Below, piece by piece: positions 53,542-62,926 of a stretch of 64,000 bases of DNA. The notes under the pieces are model-generated. The model saw only the letters and a program-made list of their open reading frames with translations. It searched no databases and was not told the origin of the DNA. Position 1 is the stretch's first letter. Each line of letters starts with the position of its first letter. This stretch comes from Rhodopseudomonas_A palustris_F (GTDB taxonomy: Bacteria; Pseudomonadota; Alphaproteobacteria; Rhizobiales; Xanthobacteraceae): the NCBI RefSeq assembly GCF_000013745.1, contig NC_007925.1, positions 4,092,001-4,156,000 on the forward strand. The letters are read 5' to 3'. The translations under genes were made by a program, and so were the position numbers.

Positions 53542-53756
53542 CAGCTGTCTTCACGGAGCTCGCGGATATACTGAACCACTTCCTCGTCGCGACCATGGAT
53601 GTTCGGGACGGACCCGGCCAGCGGCGCCAACAGCACGCGCGGTTGCATCCGCTGCTTGAGCCTGAACTCGATTTCGACCGAACCATGCTTTGGCAGCCCC
53701 TCGCGTAAATCTGCGGGCAGCTTATCGACCGGATAGTCTGGTACGATCTTGTTCAT
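53541..53756 (-). CDS. Putative antitoxin partner of the yej PIN toxin
   Basis: 71 residues: MNKIVPDYPVDKLPADLREG, then VEIEFRLKQRMQPRVLLAPL and VVQYIRELREDS. No DNA-binding fold could be named with confidence; the call rests on size, position directly before a PIN gene and the one-base coupling. GGGGAGGAG just before the ATG is a very strong ribosome site, consistent with an antitoxin made in excess. The gap to yejE is 35 bases. Confidence 0.75.
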   Translation of the reverse strand: MNKIVPDYPVDKLPADLREGLPKHGSVEIEFRLKQRMQPRVLLAPLAGSVPNIHGRDEEVVQYIRELREDS

Positions 53757-53791
53757 CACTCCTCCCCTTCTCCCGGCAGCCTATCACAGCC

Positions 53792-54970
53792 TCACCTGAA
53801 CGTCTTGCGCGGGTCGAAGGCGTCGCGGACGCCCTCGCCGATGAAGATCAGTAGCGACAGCATGATCGCCACCGCGAAGAAGCCGGTGAAGCCGAGCCAC
53901 GGCGCCTGGGCGTTGGCCTTGCCTTGCGACAGCAACTCGCCGAGCGAGGGCGATCCCGGCGGCAGTCCGAAGCCGAGGAAATCCAGCGCGGTCAGCGTCA
54001 TCACCGAGGACGACACGATGAACGGCAGGAACGTCATGGTGGCGACCATGGCGTTCGGCAAAAGATGCCGGATCATGATCTTGGCGTTGGAGACGCCGAG
54101 CGCGCGCGCCGCCATGATGTATTCGAAATTGCGCCCGCGCAGAAACTCGGCGCGCACCAGGCCGACCAGCGACACCCAGGAGAACAACAAGAGAATGCCG
54201 AGCAGCACGAAGAAGCCCGGCACCAGCACCGAGGACAGGATCAGCAACAGATATAGCGACGGAATAGCGCTCCACACCTCGATGAAACGCTGGAAACCGA
54301 GATCGACCCAGCCGCCGAAATAGCCCTGGATGCCGCCGGCGGCGACGCCGATCACCGAGGAGATGATGGTCAGGCTGAGGCCGAACAGCACCGAGATGCG
54401 GAAGCCGTAGATCAGCCGCGCCACCACGTCGCGGCCCTGGTCGTCGGTGCCGAGCCAGTTGTATTCGAGGTCGCGGCAGCTATTGAGGCCTTTCTTCTGC
54501 ACCACCGGTTTGCATTCGGCCTCGGTCAGCATCCAGGTCGGCTTCGACGGCGCCGGCGTCGGCAGGTCGAGATTGTGGGTGTCGTAGGAATAGCGAATCA
54601 GCGGCCAGATCGTGGTGCCGCCTTTCTCCGCGATCAGCTTCTGCAGGAACGGGTCGCGATAATCCGCCGCGGTCTCGAAATCGCCGCCGAACGTCGTCTC
54701 CGAATAGCTGACAAAGGCCGGGAAATACAATTTGCCGTCGAACTTGATCAGGAACGGCCGATCGTTGGCGATCAGTTCGGCGAACAGCGAAACGAAGAAC
54801 AACAACAGAAAGATCCAGAACGACCAATAGCCGCGGCGGTTGGATTTGAAGTTCTGCCAACGCCGGCGGTTGAGCGGCGACGGCGCCAACAGCCGGCGCG
54901 CCGGCGGCACCGCCTCGCCGAGCGGCGCGGTGGTGGTCGATTCGATCGGCTGGCGCGCGATGAGCGTCAT
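53792..54970 (-). CDS. yejE: ABC transporter permease YejE
   Basis: 392 residues. A long N-terminal insert before the permease core (about 60-170, YFPAFVSYSETTFGGDFETA) is typical of YejE. The core has YNWLGTDDQGRDVVARLIYG and the EAA-like loop MAARALGVSNAKIMIRHLLP. It overlaps the yejB stop by one base (TGATG). It forms the membrane channel with YejB. Confidence 0.95.
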   Translation of the reverse strand: MTLIARQPIESTTTAPLGEAVPPARRLLAPSPLNRRRWQNFKSNRRGYWSFWIFLLLFFVSLFAELIANDRPFLIKFDGKLYFPAFVSYSETTFGGDFETAADYRDPFLQKLIAEKGGTTIWPLIRYSYDTHNLDLPTPAPSKPTWMLTEAECKPVVQKKGLNSCRDLEYNWLGTDDQGRDVVARLIYGFRISVLFGLSLTIISSVIGVAAGGIQGYFGGWVDLGFQRFIEVWSAIPSLYLLLILSSVLVPGFFVLLGILLLFSWVSLVGLVRAEFLRGRNFEYIMAARALGVSNAKIMIRHLLPNAMVATMTFLPFIVSSSVMTLTALDFLGFGLPPGSPSLGELLSQGKANAQAPWLGFTGFFAVAIMLSLLIFIGEGVRDAFDPRKTFR

Positions 54971-56079
54971 CAGACCTCGCGCGCTTCGAAATCGATCCGC
55001 GGATCGATCCACATATAGGCCAGATCGGACAACAGGTTCACCACGAGACCAACCAGCGAAAAGATGAACAGCGTGCCGAACACCACCGGATAGTCGCGGT
55101 TCAGCACGCTCTCGAAGCCGAGCAATCCCAGCCCGTCGAGCGAGAAGATGGTCTCGATCAACAGCGAGCCGGAGAAGAAGGCGTGGATGAAAGCGCCGGG
55201 AAAGCCGGCGATCACGATCAGCATGGCGTTGCGGAAAATGTGGTTGTACAGCACCTGGGTTTCGCTGCAGCCCTTGGCGCGCGCGGTCATCACATATTGT
55301 TTGCGGATCTCATCCAGGAACGAGTTCTTGGTCAACAGCGTCATGGTGGCGAAGGCGCCGAGCACCATCGAGATCAGCGGCAGCGTGATGTGCCAGAAAT
55401 AGTCGAGGATCTGCCAGTACCAGGGAAAATCGCTCCAGCCGTCCGAGGTCAGTCCGCGCAGCGGGAAGATGCTCCAGAACGAGCCGCCGGCGAACAGGAT
55501 GATCAAGAGGATGGCGAACAGGAATCCGGGAATCGCAAAGCCTATGATGATCACCGCCGAGGTCCAGGTGTCGAATTGCGAGCCGTCCTTCACCGCCTTG
55601 CGGATGCCGAGCGGGATCGAGATCAGATAGGTCAAAAGCGTCATCCAGATCCCGAGCGACATCGACACCGGCAGCTTTTCCTTGATCAGCTGCAGCACGC
55701 TGACGTCGCGGAAGTAACTCTTGCCGAAATCGAACCTTGCGAAATTCCACAGCATGATCGCGAAGCGCTCGGGCGCCGGCTTGTCGAAGCCGAACTGTTT
55801 CTCCAGGCTCTTGACGAAATCCGGGTCCAGCCCCTGGGCGCCGCGATATTTCGAATTCACCGCGTCGCCCGAGGCGCCAGCCTGGCTGCGCGCGCCGAAA
55901 TCGCCGCCGGAGGAGCCGGAAACGCGAGAAGCCGCGCCGGTGTCGGCGCCGCTGAGCTGCGCGATCACCCGCTCGACCGGCCCGCCAGGGGCGAACTGCA
56001 CCACCACGAACGACACGAACAGGATTCCGAGCAGGGTGGGAAACATCAGCAGGATGCGGCGGGCGATATAAGCGGCCAT
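54970..56079 (-). CDS. yejB: ABC transporter permease YejB
   Basis: 369 residues. The N-terminal helix (RILLMFPTLLGILFVSFVVV) is followed by a periplasmic loop and five further helices. The cytoplasmic loop YVMTARAKGCSETQVLYNHI is the DppB-type EAA motif. QFAPGGPVERVIAQLSG near the start is characteristic of YejB. Its ATG is only one base from the yejA stop, so the genes are coupled. Confidence 0.95.
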   Translation of the reverse strand: MAAYIARRILLMFPTLLGILFVSFVVVQFAPGGPVERVIAQLSGADTGAASRVSGSSGGDFGARSQAGASGDAVNSKYRGAQGLDPDFVKSLEKQFGFDKPAPERFAIMLWNFARFDFGKSYFRDVSVLQLIKEKLPVSMSLGIWMTLLTYLISIPLGIRKAVKDGSQFDTWTSAVIIIGFAIPGFLFAILLIILFAGGSFWSIFPLRGLTSDGWSDFPWYWQILDYFWHITLPLISMVLGAFATMTLLTKNSFLDEIRKQYVMTARAKGCSETQVLYNHIFRNAMLIVIAGFPGAFIHAFFSGSLLIETIFSLDGLGLLGFESVLNRDYPVVFGTLFIFSLVGLVVNLLSDLAYMWIDPRIDFEAREV

Positions 56080-56080
56080 G

Positions 56081-57946
56081 CTATTTCGCCTGTTCGGTCG
56101 CTGCGGACTTCACGGTCGACCACCACAGATCGGGTGCTGCGACGCCGAGATATTTCGGCAGTTTCGCCGGATGGCCGAACACGTCCCAATAGGCCACCCG
56201 ATGCGAGCCCGAATACCATTGCGGCACCCAATAGCGGCCGGCGCGGACCACGCGGTCGAGCGCGCGCGCGGCGACCACCAGCTTGACCCTGGTGTCGGCG
56301 GCGATGACGTCTTCGACCAGCGCATCGACCACCGGATCGGCGATCCCGGCGAGATTGCTCGAGCCCTTGGTGGCCGCCGCGCGCGACGAGAAGAACGGCC
56401 GCAGCGAGTCGCCCGGCACCGTCGAGAAGCCGAAGCGCTCGATGATGAGGTCGAAATCGAAATCGTCGCGCCGGGCGCGATGCTGCACGGCATCGACCAT
56501 GCGCAGCGACGCCTCGATGCCGAGCGTGGCGAGATTCTTGATGAACGGCATGTGGTGCGGCTGAAAGGTCGGCTCGTCGAGCAGAAACTCGATCGTGAAC
56601 GGTTCGCCCTGCGGCGTCATCCGCTTGCCGTTCTTGATCACGCAGCCGGCGTCCTGCAGCAGTTGCACCGCCTTCTTCAACAGCGCGCGGTCCTGCCCGG
56701 AGCCATCGGACACCGGCGGCACATAGGGCGCGCCGAACACCTCCTCCGGCACCTGGCCGCGGAAGCGCTCTAGCAATGCCACTTCTTCCGGCGACGGCGG
56801 ACCGTTGGCCATCAGGTCGGAGTTCTGGAACGGCGATACCGTGCGGAGATAGGCGCCGTACATCAGGGTCTTGTTGGTCCATTCGAAATCGAACGCGCAG
56901 CCCAGCGCCTCGCGCACCCGCGGGTCCTTGAACTTGTCGCGGCGGGTGTTGGGAAACCAGCCCTGCGCCCCGGAGGGCGTTTCATCCGGCAGGGTTTCGC
57001 GCTTCACCCGGCCGTCGAGGATCGCCGGAAAATCATAGCGCGTGTTCCAGACCCGCGAGGTGAACTCCTCGCGATACAGATAGCTGCGGCCGGTGAAGCC
57101 CTCGAAGGCGACGTCGCGGTCGCGATAGAAGTCGTAACGCACCACGTCGAAATTGTTGGCTCCGCGATTGACCGGCAGCTCGGCGCCCCACCAGTCCTGC
57201 AGCCGCTCGAATTCGATGTAGCGGCCGACTTCGAACTTGCCGACCTTGTAGGGGCCAGAGCCGAGCGGCGCCTCCAGCGTCGACTCATCGAACGGATGTT
57301 TGGCGTAATAGGCCTGCGAAAAGATCGGCAGCCCCGCCACGAACAGCGGCACGTCGCGGCCGCGCTTGGCCGAAAACCTCACCAGCAGCGTTAAGTCGTC
57401 GAGCGCTTCCGCCGAGACCACGTCGCGCATCTGCTGGGTGATCAAGGGATGCCCCTTGGTCTTCAGCACGGTCAGCGAAAACGCCGCGTCGTGGGCGGTG
57501 AGCTTCGAGCCATCATGAAACCGCGCCTCCGGCCGCAGCGTGAAGCGATAGCCGAGCCCATCGGCGGAGATCTTCACCGATTTGGCAACCAGGCCGTACA
57601 TCGCGTCGGGCTCGTCGCCGGCGCGCGCCATCAGCGGCGCAAAAGTCAGGCCCATGCCTTGCGCGCCGTCGCCCTTGAAGATGAAGGCGTTGAGCGAGTT
57701 GAAGGTCAGGAACGACTGGTTGAAGGACCGGTAGGACGGATTGGTCGAAAACACCCCGCCCTTCGGCGCGTCGACATTGACGTAGTCGAAATGATGGAAA
57801 TCCGCCGGATATTTCAGATCGCCGAACGCCGAAATGCCGTGCGCCTCGATCTCGCCGCCCTCGGCCGCAAGCGCCGGCCGCAACGAGGCGGCGGCCACCG
57901 CACCGACACCGAGACCGAGCAGATGCCGGCGATTGAGCTCAGCCAT
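56081..57946 (-). CDS. yejA: Oligopeptide-binding protein YejA-like, second copy
   Basis: 621 residues, SBP family 5. A signal sequence with a twin-arginine-like stretch (MAELNRRHLLGLGVGAVAAA) directs export. The body begins with HGISAFGDLKYPADFHHFDY, shared with the adjacent copy, then NVDAPKGGVFSTNPSYRSFN, and ends with RVAYWDVFGHPAKLPKYLG. AGAGG 5 bases before the ATG supports the start. It stands 11 bases after the first copy and is coupled to yejB. Confidence 0.93.
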   Translation of the reverse strand: MAELNRRHLLGLGVGAVAAASLRPALAAEGGEIEAHGISAFGDLKYPADFHHFDYVNVDAPKGGVFSTNPSYRSFNQSFLTFNSLNAFIFKGDGAQGMGLTFAPLMARAGDEPDAMYGLVAKSVKISADGLGYRFTLRPEARFHDGSKLTAHDAAFSLTVLKTKGHPLITQQMRDVVSAEALDDLTLLVRFSAKRGRDVPLFVAGLPIFSQAYYAKHPFDESTLEAPLGSGPYKVGKFEVGRYIEFERLQDWWGAELPVNRGANNFDVVRYDFYRDRDVAFEGFTGRSYLYREEFTSRVWNTRYDFPAILDGRVKRETLPDETPSGAQGWFPNTRRDKFKDPRVREALGCAFDFEWTNKTLMYGAYLRTVSPFQNSDLMANGPPSPEEVALLERFRGQVPEEVFGAPYVPPVSDGSGQDRALLKKAVQLLQDAGCVIKNGKRMTPQGEPFTIEFLLDEPTFQPHHMPFIKNLATLGIEASLRMVDAVQHRARRDDFDFDLIIERFGFSTVPGDSLRPFFSSRAAATKGSSNLAGIADPVVDALVEDVIAADTRVKLVVAARALDRVVRAGRYWVPQWYSGSHRVAYWDVFGHPAKLPKYLGVAAPDLWWSTVKSAATEQAK

Positions 57947-57957
57947 GCGCGCCTCTC

Positions 57958-59853
57958 TCAAGAGCGTTTGCCGATCCGGGCGGCCTTGTCGGCGTCGTAC
58001 CACCACAGCGACGGCAACCCGGCGCGGGCGTATTTCGGCAGCTCGGCGTGGCTGAAGCGATCCCAGCGCGCGTAGCGCGCATAGCCGTAGGTGAACTGCG
58101 GCACCAGATAGAAATTCCATAGCAACACGCGATCGAGCGCGCGGGTGGCGGCGACCAGCGAGGCGCGGTCCTTGGCGAAGATCACTTTCTCGATCAGCGC
58201 ATCGACCGCGGGATTCTTGATGCCGATGGTGTTGCGCGAGCCCGGCTGATCGGCGGCCTGCGAGCCCCAATAGTCGCGCTGCTCGTTGCCGGGCGACAGC
58301 GACTGGCCCCACAGATCGGTGATCATGTCGAAATCGTACGCGCGAACCCGGTTCTCGTACTGCGCGTCGTCGACGGTGCGGATCGACACCGTGACGCCGA
58401 TCCGTTCCAGCGACGGCTTGTAGAACAGCGCGATCCGCTCCGAGGAGGGATCCCGCACCAGGATCTCCACCAGCACCGGCTTGCCGGCGGCATCGACCAG
58501 CCGGCGGTCGCGCACTTCGAATCCCGCCTCCTTCAACAGCCGCATCGCCTCGCGCAGATTGCCGCGCACCGCGTCCGAATTGCCGCCGACCGGGTTGGCG
58601 TAGGGCGTGGTGAACAGCTCGGCGGGCAACTTGTCGCGCAACGGCTCCAGCAGCGCCAGTTCGGCACCCTGCGGCAGCCCGCTGGAGGCCAGTTCGGTAC
58701 CTTCGAAGTAGCTGTTGATCCGGTTGTATTGTCCGTAGAACAGTTGCTTGTTCATCTCCTCGAAATCGAACGCGTAGTTGAAGGCGCGGCGCAGCCTCGC
58801 ATCCTGGAACATCTCGCGGCGCAGATTGAAGATGAAGGCCTGCATCCGCCCGGAATCGTTGATCGGGAATTCTTCCTTGACGACGCGCTTCTCGGTCACC
58901 GCCGGGAAGTCATAGGCGGTGGCCCATTGCTTGGCGGAATTCTCGAAGATCCAGTCGGCCTGGTCGGCCTTGAAGGCTTCCAGCGCCACCAGATTGTCGC
59001 GGAAGAATTCGTAGCGCAGTTCGTCGAGATTGTTCTGGCCGACCCGCGCCGGCACCGCGGCGCCCCAATAGTCCTTGACCCGTTCCAGCGTCACCGAACG
59101 GCCGGCGACGAAATCCTTGATGCGATACGGACCCGACCCGAGCGGCTTTTCCAGCGTGGTCGCGGAAATGTCGCGCGGCCGGCCCTGCTCGTCGCTGCCC
59201 TCCCACCAATGCTTCGGCAACACGACGAGTTCGCCGACGATGGTCGGCAATTCGCGGTTGCCCGGCATGTCGAAGCTGAATTTGATCTCGCGGTCGCCGG
59301 TCTTCTCGGCCTTCACGACGTGGCGATAATACGAGGCATAACGCGGGCTGTATTTCTTCAGCGCCTCCAGCGAGAAGATCACATCCTCCGGGGTCACCGG
59401 TTTGCCGTCGTGCCAGCGCGCATTGGCGCGCAGCCGATAGGTCACCGAGGAGTGATCGTCGGGATGCGCCGCCGCTTCCGCGAGCAGCCCGTATTCGGCG
59501 CCGACCTCGTCCTGCGATTGCGTCATCAGGGTTTCGTAGATCAGCCCGACCGCGGGCGCGATCGAGCCCTTCACGCCGGCCACCGCCAGATTGAAATTAT
59601 CGAAGGTGCCGATCGAAATCTGCCGCGCCGCGCCGCCTTTCGGGGCGTTGGCATCGACGTAGTCGAATCGCTTGAAGTCGGCGGGATATTTGACGTCGCC
59701 GAACAGCGACAGGCCGTGACGCCAGACCGGTTCGGCCGGCGCCGCCTGCGTCGACGTAACGCCGATCGCGGACAAAGTACCGCCAAGACCCAGAGCCGGT
59801 GCCGCGGCGGCCAAAGCGCCGCTTTGCAGAAGATGTCGTCGGGTGATGGGCAA
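57958..59853 (-). CDS. yejA: Oligopeptide-binding protein YejA-like, first copy
   Basis: 631 residues, SBP family 5. The TTG at 59851-59853 is the likely start: AGAGGA stands 7 bases before it, and it yields a twin-arginine signal (LPITRRHLLQSGALAAAAPA). The body has HGLSLFGDVKYPADFKRFDY, then GTFDNFNLAVAGVKG, and ends WDRFSHAELPKYARAGLPSL. It is the first gene of yejA-yejA-yejB-yejE-TA-yejF-nudix. Two non-identical binding proteins sharing one permease suggest different peptide preferences. The 294-base gap before cycM showed no recognisable feature. Confidence 0.92.
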   Translation of the reverse strand: MPITRRHLLQSGALAAAAPALGLGGTLSAIGVTSTQAAPAEPVWRHGLSLFGDVKYPADFKRFDYVDANAPKGGAARQISIGTFDNFNLAVAGVKGSIAPAVGLIYETLMTQSQDEVGAEYGLLAEAAAHPDDHSSVTYRLRANARWHDGKPVTPEDVIFSLEALKKYSPRYASYYRHVVKAEKTGDREIKFSFDMPGNRELPTIVGELVVLPKHWWEGSDEQGRPRDISATTLEKPLGSGPYRIKDFVAGRSVTLERVKDYWGAAVPARVGQNNLDELRYEFFRDNLVALEAFKADQADWIFENSAKQWATAYDFPAVTEKRVVKEEFPINDSGRMQAFIFNLRREMFQDARLRRAFNYAFDFEEMNKQLFYGQYNRINSYFEGTELASSGLPQGAELALLEPLRDKLPAELFTTPYANPVGGNSDAVRGNLREAMRLLKEAGFEVRDRRLVDAAGKPVLVEILVRDPSSERIALFYKPSLERIGVTVSIRTVDDAQYENRVRAYDFDMITDLWGQSLSPGNEQRDYWGSQAADQPGSRNTIGIKNPAVDALIEKVIFAKDRASLVAATRALDRVLLWNFYLVPQFTYGYARYARWDRFSHAELPKYARAGLPSLWWYDADKAARIGKRS

Positions 59854-60147
59854 ATCAGGTTCCTCTGATGACGCCGCGGTGACCAGCACCGCCGGAGCAG
59901 CCAACGCCTGAAATCTAGTCGGGGCAATGGCTCAGGGCAAATTCCGACCCGCATGGTCGGCCGCCGGCCATGGAGCGCGAGCAAGGACGCAACAATAAGG
60001 CAGGGTTTAGCGGCTCGCGTGGCTCAAGCATAACACCGCCTCTGTGACCGCCGTTGCGGCGAAACGCCCCGACCCTGCGGTGACGAAAAACCGCCGGCAA
60101 ACCTGGCCGCTGATTCGCCGTCGATGCTTCGAGCTGCCGCAGCTCGC

Positions 60148-60702
60148 CTACTTCGCCGCGGTCGGGATCGGAACCGGCGTGTCGGCCAAGCTGCGCAGAT
60201 AGCTGATCACGTCGGCGCGTTCGCTGTCCTTTGGAATGCCGGCGAAGCCCATCGCGGTCCCCGGAATATAGCCCTTCGGGCTGGCGAGGAACTGGTTCAA
60301 TGCGTCGAAGGTCCAGCTGCCGCCCTTGGCCTTCATCGCCGCCGAGAAATTGAAGCCGTTGCGGCCTTCGCCGATATGGTCGCCGACCACGCCGAACAAA
60401 TTCGGCCCGGTTCGGTTCGGTCCGCCCTTTTCGAAGGTGTGGCAGGCCGCGCATTTCTTAGCCGCGGCCATGCCCTTTTCGACTGACGCGGTCTGCAGCA
60501 GCTTTTCGATCGGCTCCGACGGCGCGGCGGGCGCCGCATCCTTGGCGGCGGGGGGAGCCTCTTCCTTGACGGCAATACTATACCCGGGCTTATCCGGCTT
60601 GATCGGTGCGAAGATCGCCTGGGCGGCGAGATTGGAAACCAGCAGCATGAGGCAGGTCGCAAGAACCGCACCCAGCACTTTATTCAATTCAAAGGAGTCC
60701 AT
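60148..60702 (-). CDS. cycM: Membrane-anchored cytochrome c (CycM)
   Basis: 184 residues. An uncleaved N-terminal helix (LGAVLATCLMLLVSNLAAQA) anchors a periplasmic class I cytochrome c. Heme is bound by CAACH at 84-88, with Met151 (GTAMGFAG) as probable axial ligand. The opening MDSFELNKVLG and the length of 184 match the Bradyrhizobium CycM, which carries electrons from the bc1 complex to the aa3 oxidase. An upstream ATG at 60744 is less likely. The gene stands alone between the yej operon and kdsB. Confidence 0.94.
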   Translation of the reverse strand: MDSFELNKVLGAVLATCLMLLVSNLAAQAIFAPIKPDKPGYSIAVKEEAPPAAKDAAPAAPSEPIEKLLQTASVEKGMAAAKKCAACHTFEKGGPNRTGPNLFGVVGDHIGEGRNGFNFSAAMKAKGGSWTFDALNQFLASPKGYIPGTAMGFAGIPKDSERADVISYLRSLADTPVPIPTAAK

Positions 60703-60935
60703 GTCAGCGAGGCTCCGTGCGTTTCCTGTTTCATTTCTCGACAACGGGACCGGCGAGGGTCTCGCTGATAATAGGCATTCGCAACTAAAGTTGTAAGGCG
60801 ATCAGATAACGGTTTGCCCGCGCCCTGGCAACCCGTATAACCGCGCCAGTTCACGCTTCGGCTGCCGAATCCTGACCGTTTTCAACGCGTTCGGCGGCTT
60901 CAGGTTCACCTGCGGCACGGTCCAGATCCCATCCC

Positions 60936-61673
60936 ATGACTGAGACCAAAACGCTGGTGCTGATTCCCGCCCGCATGGCCGCGACGCGGCTGCCGGGCAA
61001 GCCGTTGATGGACATCGCCGGGCTGCCGATGATCGTGCATGTGCTGCGCCGCGCCGAAGCCGCGGCGATCGGCCCGGTCGCGGTGGCCACCGACACCGCC
61101 GAGATCGCCGACGTGGTGACCGCGCATGGCGGTCGGGTGGTGATGACCAGGGCCGACCATCCGTCCGGGTCGGACCGCATCTTCGAGGCGTTGAGCAAGC
61201 TCGACCCCGACGGCGCCGTCGAGACCGTGGTCAATCTGCAGGGCGATTTTCCGACCATCCAGCCGGACAATATTCGCGCGGTGCTGGAGCCGCTGGCCGA
61301 TCCCGCCGTCGACATCGCGACGCTGGCGGCGCAGATCCACACCGAGGAAGAGAGCCTCAACCCCAACGTGGTCAAGGTGATCGGCTCGCCGCTCGGCGAC
61401 CGCCGGTTGCGGGCGCTGTATTTCACCCGCGCCACGGCACCATGGGGCGACGGCCCGCGCTATCACCACATCGGGCTCTATGCCTATCGCCGCGCGGCGC
61501 TGCAGCGTTTCGTCAGCCTGCCGCCCTCGCCGCTGGAGCGGCGCGAAAAACTCGAACAGTTGCGCGCACTGGAGGCCGGGATGCGGATCGACGTCGGCAT
61601 CGTCGACGCTGTGCCGCGCGGCGTCGATACCGCGGCGGATCTCGAGACCGCGCGGCGCGTGCTGGCGCACTGA
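60936..61673 (+). CDS. kdsB: 3-deoxy-manno-octulosonate cytidylyltransferase
   Basis: 245 residues. It activates KDO as CMP-KDO for lipopolysaccharide core synthesis. KdsB motifs are VLIPARMAATRLPGKPLMDI, then ATDTAEIADVV, VVMTRADHPSGSDRIFEAL, LQGDFPTIQP (metal-binding Asp) and HIGLYAYRRAALQRFVSLPP. Length is standard. It is followed by pheA after 49 bases on the same strand; the same kdsB-pheA order is common in Rhizobiales. Confidence 0.96.
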   Translation: MTETKTLVLIPARMAATRLPGKPLMDIAGLPMIVHVLRRAEAAAIGPVAVATDTAEIADVVTAHGGRVVMTRADHPSGSDRIFEALSKLDPDGAVETVVNLQGDFPTIQPDNIRAVLEPLADPAVDIATLAAQIHTEEESLNPNVVKVIGSPLGDRRLRALYFTRATAPWGDGPRYHHIGLYAYRRAALQRFVSLPPSPLERREKLEQLRALEAGMRIDVGIVDAVPRGVDTAADLETARRVLAH

Positions 61674-61722
61674 ACGAAGTGTCGCCCACTGGCAAAGCTC
61701 TGAACGATTGGTACAAGGCGCA

Positions 61723-62583
61723 ATGACAAAGACCATGAAGATTGCCTTCCAGGGCGAACCCGGCGCGAACTCGCATCTTGCGATCGTCGAAGCCTATCCG
61801 ACCGCCGAGCCGCTGCCCTGCGCCACCTTCGAGGACGCGCTGTCGGCGATCAGTTCCGGCGAAGCCGATCTCGGCATGATCCCGATCGAGAACTCGGTCG
61901 CCGGCCGCGTCGCCGACATTCACTACCTGCTGCCGCGATCAAACCTGTTCATCGTCGGCGAATGGTTTCTGCCGATCCATCATCAGCTGATGGCGCCGCG
62001 CGGCGCCACCCTCGCCGGCATCAAGAGCGTGGAAAGCCACGTCCACGCGCTCGGCCAATGCCGCCGCATCATCCGCAAATTCGGCTTCAAGCCGATCGTC
62101 GCCGGCGACACCGCGGGCTCGGCGCGGATCGTCGCCGAGCGCGGCGACTTGAGCTGTGCGGCGATCGCCTCGCCGCTGGCGGCGCAGATCTATGGGCTGG
62201 ATGTTCTGGCCGAAAACGTCGAGGACGAAACCCACAACACCACCCGCTTCGTGATGCTGGCGCGCGAACCGCGCTGGGCCCAGCCTGGCTCCGCGCCCCT
62301 GGTCACCACTTTTGTCTTTCGGGTGCGCAACCTGCCCGCGGCGCTGTACAAGGCGATGGGCGGCTTCGCCACCAACGGCGTCAACATGACCAAGCTCGAG
62401 AGCTACATGGTCGACGGCAATTTCTTCGCCACGCAGTTCTACGCCGACGTCGACGGCCACCCCGAGGACCGCAACCTCGCCTTCGCGCTCGACGAGTTGA
62501 AGTTCTTCTCGCGCGAATTCCGCATCGTCGGGGTCTATCCGGCGCACCCGTTCCGCGCGACCTTCAGCGAGACGCAGAGCTGA
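61723..62583 (+). CDS. pheA: Prephenate dehydratase
   Basis: 286 residues, monofunctional (no chorismate mutase domain). It makes phenylpyruvate from prephenate for phenylalanine synthesis. The PDT domain shows FQGEPGANSHLAIVEAYP, PIENSVAGRVADIHYLL, GDTAGSARIVAERGDLSCAA and the catalytic TTRF motif (EDETHNTTRFVMLA). The C-terminal ACT domain (about 195-275) includes VNMTKLESYMVDGNFFATQF; its ES pair is the family's phenylalanine-binding ESRP region in the alphaproteobacterial form. AAGG lies just before the ATG at 61723. Confidence 0.95.
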   Translation: MTKTMKIAFQGEPGANSHLAIVEAYPTAEPLPCATFEDALSAISSGEADLGMIPIENSVAGRVADIHYLLPRSNLFIVGEWFLPIHHQLMAPRGATLAGIKSVESHVHALGQCRRIIRKFGFKPIVAGDTAGSARIVAERGDLSCAAIASPLAAQIYGLDVLAENVEDETHNTTRFVMLAREPRWAQPGSAPLVTTFVFRVRNLPAALYKAMGGFATNGVNMTKLESYMVDGNFFATQFYADVDGHPEDRNLAFALDELKFFSREFRIVGVYPAHPFRATFSETQS

Positions 62584-62635
62584 AGCGAACCGCAGCTTCG
62601 ACACCGCGACGTCGTTAGCCTCCCCACACAGACCG

Positions 62636-62785
62636 CGTCATCCTGAGGCGCACGTCGGCGGCGCTCTTGCGCCGACGGCGTGCCTCGAAGGATGGCCGCA
62701 GGCACGTTGCAGACCCACCGCCTCGGAGCCGCATCCTTCGAGACGCCCGGCTTCGCTGCGCTTCGCCGGGCTGCTCAGGATGACG
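62636..62785. repeat. Dispersed palindromic repeat after pheA
   Basis: A 150-base imperfect palindrome framed by CGTCATCCTGAG and CTCAGGATGACG, with inner arms CCTCGAAGGATGG / CATCCTTCGAG. A relative lies at 63409-63536. Together they bracket most of the 976-base pheA-LLM gap. Confidence 0.8.
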
Positions 62786-62926
62786 AGGTGTGTGTAGCAG
62801 CTCTGTTCCGATGCCGGCGAGGTCAGCCGCTCGCAAAAAAAATCCGCGGATAGCAATCCCCGCTTTTGCGCCGTCGCTTAGTATCACCTCGTCCTCGCTC
62901 ACGAGGGGCGCTTCTCGAGGGCGCTC

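Noticed and set aside
60130..60146. Hairpin CGAGCTG-ccg-CAGCTCG after cycM as a terminator
   Set aside because: The stem is only 7 bp and there is no T-run on the cycM strand, so it was not listed as a feature.
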